Shown piece by piece: positions 1 through 6,774 of a stretch of DNA of 9,797 nucleotides; within the stretch, counting starts at the first letter, position 1, and the number at the start of each line of letters is the position of its first letter. The stretch spans positions 1 to 9,797 of the forward strand of contig CAJWHX010000097.1 of the NCBI GenBank assembly GCA_913040875.1. Direction: 5' to 3'. The notes under the pieces are model-generated. The model searched no databases. It worked only from the letters and a program-made list of their open reading frames with translations, and was not told the origin of the DNA. The position numbers were made by a program, and so were the translations under genes. Origin of the DNA: an uncultured Pseudomonadota bacterium. GTDB taxonomy: Bacteria; Myxococcota; UBA796.

Positions 1-536
1 TGCTTGAAGGTGCCAATCTTCTCATCTTAGATGAACCGACAAACGATCTGGATTTGTTGACGCTCAGAGCTCTTGAAGAGGCGTTGCTGGAATTTGGTGG
101 TGGTGTGTTGGTCGTGACTCACGATCGTGCATTTTTGGACCGTGTCTGTACAGGGATTTTGTCTATCGAAGAGGGGGAAGTTGTTTCGTATGCCGATAGA
201 AGTCAGGTTGTACGGGCGGCCTCAATCCGTAAACAAGCAGAGCAAGCCCTGTTGCAAGTAGAGAAGGAAGCCTCGAAAGCCAAGGCTCCCAAATCGCCTC
301 AGAAGAAATCCGGACTGTCCTACAAGGAGAAAAAAGAATTGGAGACTTTACCCGATCAGATAGAGGTATTGGAAGCAGAACTGTCCGATATCGATGCTGT
401 GTTATTGGACCCCGATACATACACGAACCCAGAGATCCGAGTGTCAGAAGTACAGGCTCAAAAGCAGACAGTCGAAGTCAAGATAGAACAGGCGATGGAA
501 CGGTGGGAAGAGTTAAGTGAAAAGGCACTAGAATAA
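1..536 (+). CDS. uup: ABC-F ATPase, Uup-like, C-terminal part (5' end outside window)
   Basis: Only the last 177 codons are present; the reading frame is open from base 3 and ends at TAA 534-536. The visible part begins just before the Walker B/D-loop of the second nucleotide-binding domain ([12 protein letters not shown]) and contains the H-switch ([12 protein letters not shown]). A lysine/alanine/glutamate-rich linker follows, then a C-terminal coiled coil of about 75 residues that starts near [16 protein letters not shown] proteins have two ATPase domains and no membrane segments. The C-terminal coiled coil after the second domain is the hallmark of Uup, which in E. coli binds DNA/ribosomes and affects transposon excision and tolerance of replication gaps. 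The Walker A and LSGGQ-type signature motifs lie upstream of the window, so Uup is favoured over other ABC-F members only by the C-terminal domain. Confidence 0.85.
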   Translation, partial: LEGANLLILDEPTNDLDLLTLRALEEALLEFGGGVLVVTHDRAFLDRVCTGILSIEEGEVVSYADRSQVVRAASIRKQAEQALLQVEKEASKAKAPKSPQKKSGLSYKEKKELETLPDQIEVLEAELSDIDAVLLDPDTYTNPEIRVSEVQAQKQTVEVKIEQAMERWEELSEKALE

Positions 537-591
537 AGAATGTGGATGCTGGGTCGATGTTTGTTCCAGTAGTAAAGGATGAGGATGTTTG

Positions 592-1575
592 ATGGAACAG
601 AGAATGCACAGCCCTGTGTTTATCGTTGGGATGCCCAGATCTGGGACAAAATTGCTTAGAGGAATGCTGAACGGTCATTCCCAAGTATTCATTCCATTGA
701 ATGAAACAGAGTTCCTTCCCGCTTGGATTCGTCGCTGGGCTTCGTTTGGCAATCTATCCAACCGTCATACTTTTATGGAGTTTTATCAGCGATTTGTTGA
801 CACCTTTTACTTTCAAAATCGAATGGCTGAACACGGTGAGCAAATTCGCCCCGACGTATGGTACAATCGTTGTGATGGGGATTTCTCTATCGCGAATGTG
901 TTTGAGCAATTGATCCGCCACGACGCAAAAGTACCGGAGGGAGCGATTTGGGGTGACAAATCTCCTTCGTACTTGAATCACATTGAATCGATTCGTGCCA
1001 TTTATCCCACGGCCAAGTTTATTCATTTAATTCGAGATGCGAGAGATTATGTGCTCTCTTTGGAAAAGGCATTTGGAAAGAATAGGCTACGTGCGGCTCA
1101 GCGATGGAACGATGCCATGTTCCTTGCCAAGGAAGAGGGGGAACGGTTGGGATCAGATTTTATCGAAGTCCGATATGAAGATTTGGTCGATGCTCCAGAG
1201 AGAGAGGCTCGTCGCCTGTGTTCATTTTTGGCCCTGGATTTTGAATCCAGTATGATTGCTTTGCAACGTGCCACGGAAAATCTAGGGGATACAAAGGGGG
1301 CACAACGTATTGTGGCTGGCAATTATGGGAAATATAAGACTCAAATGAACACCGATGAGTTGAGGTCTGTCGAAGCCTATTGCGCGGAAGGATTGAACCA
1401 GATGGGATATACAGTGTTGCAGCATACAGGCCCCAACAACCGGTTGACACCTTTGGAAGAACGCAAACATCAGGCAGGGGATGTGTGGAGATTGATCCAG
1501 ATCGACGCGCGCGACAAAGGTTGGTTCGAAGCGATGAACTCTAGAGTGAGTCACTTCATTAAAACGCAGTGGTAA
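592..1575 (+). CDS. PAPS-dependent sulfotransferase family protein
   Basis: Predicted soluble enzyme of 327 residues that transfers sulfate from PAPS to an unknown acceptor. The 5'-phosphosulfate loop is near the N-terminus (MPRSGTKLLR, residues 14-23). A WGDKSPSYL motif follows mid-protein, then the 3'-phosphate-binding segment KFIHLIRDARDYVLSL, then RYEDLVDAPEREARRL, which is typical of the Sulfotransfer_3-like family. The ATG at 592 is chosen because the purine-rich stretch AGGATGAGG lies just upstream; an in-frame ATG at 604 is also possible. It starts 55 bases after the Uup-like stop with no clear terminator between them, so cotranscription is possible. It converges on priA with 9 bases between stop codons. 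The acceptor cannot be read from sequence; a surface glycan or lipid is an inference from galU and the mutase-like flavoenzyme nearby. No PAPS-synthesis gene is in the window. Confidence 0.88.
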   Translation: MEQRMHSPVFIVGMPRSGTKLLRGMLNGHSQVFIPLNETEFLPAWIRRWASFGNLSNRHTFMEFYQRFVDTFYFQNRMAEHGEQIRPDVWYNRCDGDFSIANVFEQLIRHDAKVPEGAIWGDKSPSYLNHIESIRAIYPTAKFIHLIRDARDYVLSLEKAFGKNRLRAAQRWNDAMFLAKEEGERLGSDFIEVRYEDLVDAPEREARRLCSFLALDFESSMIALQRATENLGDTKGAQRIVAGNYGKYKTQMNTDELRSVEAYCAEGLNQMGYTVLQHTGPNNRLTPLEERKHQAGDVWRLIQIDARDKGWFEAMNSRVSHFIKTQW

Positions 1576-1584
1576 TCTCAATCG

Positions 1585-4023
1585 CTACAGCAAATTTTTC
1601 GGATCGACATCCAAAACGAGTCTGGCACCGGTGATGGTTGTTTCTCGTAAGATGTGTCGGACTTGTTTGAGCCAATGCCTAAATGTTTTGCTGTTTGTGC
1701 CTTTGAGTAAAATTTGCACTCGATAACGACCGACCAGTTTTGACAATGGTGCCATCGCCGGTCCCATGACGGTGATGTCTTTTGCATTGCGAGATAGCTG
1801 GCGCATGAGGCCTGCGACTTTACCAGCCTCAGCACGGACTCTATCCCTATCTTCTCCTTCTAAACGAATGAGGACCATTTTTGAGGTTGGAGGATAACTC
1901 AGCAGTCCCCGCTGGTACACTTCTTGCTGATAGAAGACTTGGTCAGGATCCTCTAGATGCTTCGCTGAGAGTAGTTTGAACACAAAATGGTCGGGGTGTC
2001 TGGTTTGTACAAGTACGTGGCCCGCTTGTGCTCCTCTACCCGCGCGCCCTGCCAACTGTGTGACTAGAGCATAGGTTCTTTCAGCGGATCTAAAGTCTGG
2101 TAACGTTAGGATGTGATCGACACCGATCACGGCGGACATTGTGACATTGGGAAAGTCATGTCCTTTGGCAACGAGTTGTGTGCCCAAGAGGAGCTGTGTT
2201 TTCCCTGTTCGGAAGGCTTCTAAGATACGATGGTGAGCCCCTTTTGTAGCGGTTGTGTCTGCATCCATTCTAGAGATACCCACATCCGGAAAAAGGATTT
2301 GTAATTCTTCTTCTACTCGTTCTGTACCGTATCCAATGATGTTGATGGGGGTTTGACAGCGAACACAATTTGGGTAGAAGTCCTGATAAAATGAACAATA
2401 GTGACAGGTGATCTTTTGAGAACGTCTGTGTAGAACCATGTTGATTCCACAGGAGGGACAAGAATAGGTGTGACCACATCCTGCGCACTCTACAACTGGG
2501 GCATACCCTCGTCGATTGAACAACACGATCGCAGACCCACCGTTTGCAAAGGTTTCTCTCAGTGCCAGTTCGACAGCCGGAGCGATGATCTGAGTCGGTG
2601 GTTTACCCCGCATATCGATGAGGCTCATCTTGGGTACGGGTTTGGGCGTGGCCCGTTTATTGATCCGTAGCAGCTCGTAGCGTCCTTTGTGCGCATTGAA
2701 CCATGATTCGACACTGGGGGTTGCAGAGGCGAGAACCACTGGGCATTTTTCCATGATTCCTCTGACTACTGCCATATCTCGTGCGTGATAGCGAACACCA
2801 TCTCCCTGTTTGTACGAGTCATCGTGTTCTTCATCTATGATGAGCAGCCCTAAATTTGGAAAGGGTGCAAATAAGGCCGAACGGGCTCCGACAGCGACGT
2901 CGGCTTCTCCTGCGCGGATGCGTCTCCACTCGCGGAGTCTCTCTTGCGATGATAAACCACTGTGTAGACAGGCGACTCTCTCTCCAAAGCGTGCTTGTAC
3001 ACGCCCGATTAGCAAGGGGGTGAGTGCGATTTCCGGTACCAATATTAGGCTTTGTTGTCCTTTGTCTAGATAGTACTGAGCAGCTTGTAAAAAGACCTCT
3101 GTCTTGCCTGCACCGGTTACACCATGTAGCAAGTACGTTCTGCTTTGTCCGACAGTATGGCCAGTACACATCGCATCATAGGCTGCTTGCTGTTGATCAT
3201 TTAATTCATGTGGTTGACTGGAGGCCGGAAGCGTTTTGAATTCTGCGGATCTTCGATCTTCACGCTCTACAATCGTGACATGTCCCTTCTTCGAGAGTCT
3301 ACGGACGGCATCTTTGATGGTTGGCCCTTCCAGTCTGGCGAGTTCATTCATTTCAATCTCACCACCCGCGTCGTGTATGGCGTTGATAGCGGCAATAGAT
3401 CGAGCCCCACTGACATTGTGAAACTCCGCTTCACTTAGAGTTAAAACGGCAATTTTGATCTTTGATTTGGGACCATTGTTCACTTTGTCTTCGAAGCGAA
3501 TGAGTTCTTTTTTGCACAGAGCGTCGAGTAGTCTAGTAATTTGAGCGTATTCCAAGTGATCGATCGAGCGATTCAGTCCTTTGGAAGAACGATTTGGTTT
3601 GGCGATGACCTCTCGAAGTACAGATGTTTGATTGGCACTTCGAAGGGAGTCGTCGGCCAGTGCTGCGACGCCCGCTTCAGTTGCCGTATACACGCGCATG
3701 CTCTTGCCTTTGTAGTCTCTGGGCAGGGCAGTCGCAATGACCTCACCGAGTCCACTGAGATAATAATTGGCGATCCATTTGAAAAATGGGATGCTTTCTC
3801 GATCAAAAGCCGGAGTTGGATCCAATATTCTAGAGATGGAGCGTACGGTCGTTAAGTGGGTTTCTTCTATGAATTCGATCACATACCCACTGACCTTTTG
3901 TTTTCCAAATGGTACCAGTACAGCATGTCCTATCTCCAAGGACATACCCTTAGGTACAGAATAGGTGTAGAGTCCATCAAGAGGTAAAGAGACCGCAATT
4001 TGAACATAGGGAAAATGGGACAT
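1585..4023 (-). CDS. priA: Primosomal protein N', replication restart helicase PriA
   Basis: This 812-residue superfamily 2 helicase recognises stalled or repaired forks and reloads the replisome. The N-terminus (residues 1-105) matches the PriA fork 3'-end-binding domain (YSVPKG, VLVPFGKQKVSGYV). A winged-helix-like region spans about 110-265. The helicase core carries Walker A GVTGAGKT (301-308), DEEH (397-400), SATPSVESW (433-441), GTQLVAKGHDFPNV (614-627) and QLAGRAGRG (656-664). Inside the core sit eight cysteines (513, 516, 522, 525, 540, 543, 553, 556), the two-zinc site typical of PriA. It is longer than E. coli PriA (732 residues), and the extra length appears to lie in the winged-helix/linker region. 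The ATG at 4023 is preceded by GAAGG with a short spacer. It is the second gene of a minus-strand pair, 79 bases after galU. All key motifs are intact. Confidence 0.97.
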   Translation of the reverse strand: MSHFPYVQIAVSLPLDGLYTYSVPKGMSLEIGHAVLVPFGKQKVSGYVIEFIEETHLTTVRSISRILDPTPAFDRESIPFFKWIANYYLSGLGEVIATALPRDYKGKSMRVYTATEAGVAALADDSLRSANQTSVLREVIAKPNRSSKGLNRSIDHLEYAQITRLLDALCKKELIRFEDKVNNGPKSKIKIAVLTLSEAEFHNVSGARSIAAINAIHDAGGEIEMNELARLEGPTIKDAVRRLSKKGHVTIVEREDRRSAEFKTLPASSQPHELNDQQQAAYDAMCTGHTVGQSRTYLLHGVTGAGKTEVFLQAAQYYLDKGQQSLILVPEIALTPLLIGRVQARFGERVACLHSGLSSQERLREWRRIRAGEADVAVGARSALFAPFPNLGLLIIDEEHDDSYKQGDGVRYHARDMAVVRGIMEKCPVVLASATPSVESWFNAHKGRYELLRINKRATPKPVPKMSLIDMRGKPPTQIIAPAVELALRETFANGGSAIVLFNRRGYAPVVECAGCGHTYSCPSCGINMVLHRRSQKITCHYCSFYQDFYPNCVRCQTPINIIGYGTERVEEELQILFPDVGISRMDADTTATKGAHHRILEAFRTGKTQLLLGTQLVAKGHDFPNVTMSAVIGVDHILTLPDFRSAERTYALVTQLAGRAGRGAQAGHVLVQTRHPDHFVFKLLSAKHLEDPDQVFYQQEVYQRGLLSYPPTSKMVLIRLEGEDRDRVRAEAGKVAGLMRQLSRNAKDITVMGPAMAPLSKLVGRYRVQILLKGTNSKTFRHWLKQVRHILRETTITGARLVLDVDPKNLL

Positions 4024-4048
4024 AAACCTTCATTGGGTAGAGTGATGT

Positions 4049-4057
4049 ATTATCCCA
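4049..4057 (-). promoter_or_regulatory. Possible extended -10 element upstream of priA
   Basis: Read on the minus strand, the galU-priA gap contains TGGGATAAT, a TGn extension followed by a near-consensus -10 hexamer GATAAT. It lies 25 bases before the priA ATG. No good -35 hexamer is seen at the right distance, which is tolerable for extended -10 promoters. No galU terminator is obvious in the same gap, so priA could also be read through from galU. This is pattern matching only. Confidence 0.3.
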
Positions 4058-4102
4058 TTGACACCAAAGTTCCACTGGATTTCGGACAAGTTCTGGTTCT
4101 GA

Positions 4103-5011
4103 TTATTTTTTAGTCGTTTTGGATGTCTTAGGAGTTTCTGACTTAGACTCGGGCAAAAACTCTTGGATCAATGCCATCAATTGCTCTCTCATTTCAGGGC
4201 GATGGTAGGCTTGATACATGGAGGCGTGCAACAGCCCCATAGCGTTCCCAGTATCAACGCGTTTTCCTGCAAACTTGAATCCCACAACCTTATTCATGCG
4301 AGCGAGCATGTGTAGAGCATCGGTGAGCTGAATTTCTCCGCCTTTACCAGGAGGTGTCTCTTCTAAAAGTGCGAAGATCTCTGGGGGCACAACATATCGA
4401 CCGACAATCCCAAAATTGCTGGGAGCGACCTTTGGATGTGGCTTTTCAACCATACGTTTGACGCGCATTTCTTGGTCATTGTCCCACTGACCAGAACAGA
4501 TACCGTATCGTTGTGTTTGTTCCTTAGGGACTTCCATAATCGCAACGACAGCTTCCTTTTGCTTTTCGAATACTTTGATCATCTCTCCAATGACCGGTTT
4601 GTCTGAAAAGATGATGTCATCTCCAAGTAGGATGGCGAATGGCTCATTTCCAACGATTGGTTTTGCAGTTAAAATAGCGTGTCCCAAGCCCAATGCTTTG
4701 GGTTGACGAATTGTGATGACGTCTACTTTTTTACCTGCTTCGAGGACCTTTTCTAGCAGATCGAATTTTTCATGTTCTTTTAAATGTGCTTCGAGGGCTG
4801 GAGCTGAGTCAAAGTAGTCAACCATGGCATCTTTTCCCCGCGCGGTGACAAATATAATGCGTTCAATTCCAGCATCAGCGGCTTCGCGGACAATGTAGTC
4901 GACACACGGTCGGTCGAGGATTGGTAGCATTTCCTTCGGTACGGATTTGGTGGCTGGTAAAAATCGAGTCCCGAGACCTGCTACGGGGATTACGGCTGTG
5001 CGTACGCGCAT
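4103..5011 (-). CDS. galU: UTP-glucose-1-phosphate uridylyltransferase GalU
   Basis: This cytoplasmic enzyme makes UDP-glucose from UTP and glucose-1-phosphate, feeding the synthesis of LPS, exopolysaccharide and other glycans. From ATG 5011 it has 302 residues, the usual GalU length. The nucleotide-binding signature GLGTRFLPATKSVPKEMLP is at residues 12-30. ALGLGHAI, the acidic LGDD motif, VEKP, APSNFGIVGRYV, GEIQLTDAL and the late VDTGN segment follow, matching GalU step by step. The ATG at 5011 is favoured over a TTG at 5056 because a strong ribosome site, AAGGAG, sits 5 bases before it and the family signature begins about ten residues later. The C-terminus ends in a 16-residue Ser/Thr/Lys-rich tail beyond the conserved fold. 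A divergent gene starts about 80 bases away. Confidence 0.95.
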   Translation of the reverse strand: MRVRTAVIPVAGLGTRFLPATKSVPKEMLPILDRPCVDYIVREAADAGIERIIFVTARGKDAMVDYFDSAPALEAHLKEHEKFDLLEKVLEAGKKVDVITIRQPKALGLGHAILTAKPIVGNEPFAILLGDDIIFSDKPVIGEMIKVFEKQKEAVVAIMEVPKEQTQRYGICSGQWDNDQEMRVKRMVEKPHPKVAPSNFGIVGRYVVPPEIFALLEETPPGKGGEIQLTDALHMLARMNKVVGFKFAGKRVDTGNAMGLLHASMYQAYHRPEMREQLMALIQEFLPESKSETPKTSKTTKK

Positions 5012-5030
5012 TGAAGCTCCTTTTTCAACA

Positions 5031-5043
5031 ACGACAGTGTCGT
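5031..5043. promoter_or_regulatory. 13-base palindrome in the galU / barrel-gene divergent region
   Basis: ACGACAGTGTCGT is a perfect 6-1-6 palindrome in the roughly 80-base space between the galU ATG (5011) and the divergent barrel gene. Just beyond it, bases 5051-5056 read TTGACA on the minus strand, a consensus -35 hexamer pointing toward galU. No convincing -10 follows at 16-18 bases, so a promoter is not proven. The placement would suit a repressor operator or, in the galU leader RNA, a small 5-bp hairpin with a 3-base loop upstream of the ribosome site. Confidence 0.3.
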
Positions 5044-5092
5044 CATATTGTGTCAAATGATGTTATGTGTTTTGTGTAATCTTGGAGAGTGT

Positions 5093-6040
5093 TTGAATTT
5101 TATCGGTTTCGTTTTGGCTTTGCCACAGGCTTTTGCAGAAGATAGACCAGCATCGGCAGTGGATCTGGGGATGTCAGAAGTGTCTCGGACCAATTTGGAT
5201 GCGTTTTCGGGGATCCGATTGGCTCCGGCAACATTGCCACTCGTTTCGAGATATCAAGCGCAAGGCAGCGCTGTTGGCCAAGTTGCAGATGATTTGGGAT
5301 GGCATGTTGGCGCATCGGTAATGGATTCCAGTACGGGACCTATCGCAATGGGACTTCAAGTGCAGTATGCAACTGGAGAGGCTCCACTAGAAGGAGAGGC
5401 ACTTCCAGGCTGGAAATTGCCAGATGAAGACTTAATCCGTGACTTTGCAGATTTGGGGATTACGGCTGCAGGAGCCGTTTCTTTCATGAATCGTCAGTAT
5501 GGTCTTGGAATGAGTGCCACGTATTTGGGGCGAACGTATTTGACCCGCACCCAAGGTGGCAGTCTTTTGCTTGACTTTGTATTGGATCGCACTGAAGAAA
5601 CCAGAGTCCATCAGCTTGAACTCAATGCTTCCGGTAGCGCAAAGATTGGGGATGTTGTAGTTGTTGCCGCTGGTTTCAACGATTGGCTTGGGATTTCCGG
5701 TGCTCGTCGACCATTTGCATCTGCAAGATTTGGCATCGTGGATACACCATTGCAAGGCTTTTATGAGAATGTTGGTGGTGTAGAATTGGATATTGAAGGT
5801 GCATGGAATGGCGATGGCTTTGGTCTGGGGATGGTCGGATTGGCGGGCGACATTCGGATATCAGAGGTGTTGCTGAGGGGTGGATACCAATATGATGGCG
5901 TAAATTCACTCCACAAGCCTGGATTGGGCCTTGGAATCGATGATGGAAAGGTGTCACTGGATTATGGAGTTCAATTGTACCTTCAAAACAGTGTACTGGA
6001 TTCTCATTGGCATTCTTTGGGTGTACGGTTTCGCATCTGA
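5093..6040 (+). CDS. Predicted exported outer-membrane beta-barrel protein, unknown function
   Basis: I do not recognise a named family with certainty. A short hydrophobic N-terminus ends in LPQAFA|ED, a plausible signal peptidase I site (A-x-A). The mature part of about 300 residues is rich in Gly and in alternating hydrophobic/polar stretches (GLGMSATYLG, EVLLRGGYQYDG, GLGLGIDDGKVSLDYGVQL). It ends in SLGVRFRI, like the last strand of outer-membrane barrels; the final third recalls PorV/PorQ-type barrels. The start is uncertain. TTG 5093 has GGAG five bases upstream and gives a 15-residue signal; ATG 5057 or 5060 gives a more usual 27-residue signal but no visible ribosome site. Neither version has a positively charged N-region, which is unusual. 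Its TGA shares a base with the next gene's ATG, so the two products are probably made together. Confidence 0.7.
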   Translation: MNFIGFVLALPQAFAEDRPASAVDLGMSEVSRTNLDAFSGIRLAPATLPLVSRYQAQGSAVGQVADDLGWHVGASVMDSSTGPIAMGLQVQYATGEAPLEGEALPGWKLPDEDLIRDFADLGITAAGAVSFMNRQYGLGMSATYLGRTYLTRTQGGSLLLDFVLDRTEETRVHQLELNASGSAKIGDVVVVAAGFNDWLGISGARRPFASARFGIVDTPLQGFYENVGGVELDIEGAWNGDGFGLGMVGLAGDIRISEVLLRGGYQYDGVNSLHKPGLGLGIDDGKVSLDYGVQLYLQNSVLDSHWHSLGVRFRI

Positions 6041-6774
6041 TGTTTTGGATTCTATTTATTGGTTGTCGCAACAATTCAATCGTTCAGTGTGAAGATGTAG
6101 AAGACGCACAAAGTTGTTTGCAATCGGTCATTCAGACTTCTGCTACTGTAGATGAGGCTGGTACTATTTGTGCACCAGCCTCTAATCAAAGGATACGCGG
6201 AGAGTGTTTTTTTCTTTTCTCAGATGGGTATCAGTTAACAGGTGAACAGGCGCTGTCGATGTGTGCGAAAGCAGATCCCTTTACTGAAGATTGTTTGCGT
6301 CATGCAGCGGCCCGAGATGTCGAGCAGAATATCTTTTCAACGTTGACGCACGCAACTCCTCAACCAATGAAGCTGTTGCCTAGGATTTATGGCTCCGTAC
6401 AGCAGTATCTACCAGCTCAAATCGCGGAATCGATGTCTCGAGACATGATGATTCGATTTCAAGCCAGCAAGGTGGGTGATATCTTTGACCGAGATGCCTG
6501 TATAGGGCTCAATCCATCTATTTGTGCTCAGGTGTACATTGTTGCGTCCTTAGGCTCTAGAGACCAATGGTCCGAGTATGTTGAAGAGCCGTGGATGCAA
6601 GACTGCGGTGGTCAATTGACTGCTTCATCTGCTGAGTCGTGGGGCTGGAAGGGTTGGAAGCCTTCTATGGAAGTCATCGTTCAGCAAGCTTATGACCAGC
6701 TATGCGGCGCTGTGCAGGGTCAGAAGATTCAAGATCAAACAGTGCCGGAGGCAAGCACCGACTCATCGAAATGA
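6040..6774 (+). CDS. Cys-rich exported protein, possible lipoprotein, unknown function
   Basis: The ATG at 6040 overlaps the TGA of the barrel gene (TGATG), so translation is probably coupled; no separate ribosome site is seen. The product is 244 residues. The N-terminus MFWILFIGC is short, hydrophobic and ends in Gly-Cys, like a lipoprotein cleavage site, but it lacks a basic N-region and has Phe at -3. A TTG at 6007 would give a longer hydrophobic leader (20 residues ending at the same Cys). Apart from Cys9 there are ten cysteines (including 17, 26, 44, 56, 74 and 84), an even number that fits disulfide bonding outside the cytoplasm. The motif DPFTEDCLRHAAARD stands out mid-protein. I do not recognise the family. 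Coupling to a barrel gene suggests a periplasmic or outer-membrane partner. Its last 40 bases overlap the opposite-strand oxidoreductase gene. Confidence 0.65.
   Translation: MFWILFIGCRNNSIVQCEDVEDAQSCLQSVIQTSATVDEAGTICAPASNQRIRGECFFLFSDGYQLTGEQALSMCAKADPFTEDCLRHAAARDVEQNIFSTLTHATPQPMKLLPRIYGSVQQYLPAQIAESMSRDMMIRFQASKVGDIFDRDACIGLNPSICAQVYIVASLGSRDQWSEYVEEPWMQDCGGQLTASSAESWGWKGWKPSMEVIVQQAYDQLCGAVQGQKIQDQTVPEASTDSSK

Noticed and set aside
1576..1584. A bidirectional terminator between the sulfotransferase and priA
   Set aside because: There are only nine bases between stop codons, with no stem-loop and T-tract visible in the gap or just beside it.
2810..3855. Several open frames of 60-110 codons on the plus strand opposite priA
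   Set aside because: They lie wholly inside the well-supported priA gene, have no family features or good ribosome sites, and are shadow frames.
5011..5056. Upstream TTG start (5056) for galU, adding 15 residues
   Set aside because: The ATG at 5011 has an excellent AAGGAG site, and the family signature begins at the expected distance from it.
5676..6074. A 132-codon minus-strand open frame rich in His, Pro and Ile
   Set aside because: It overlaps the end of the barrel gene and the start of the coupled gene, which have far better signals; its composition is typical of an antisense shadow frame.
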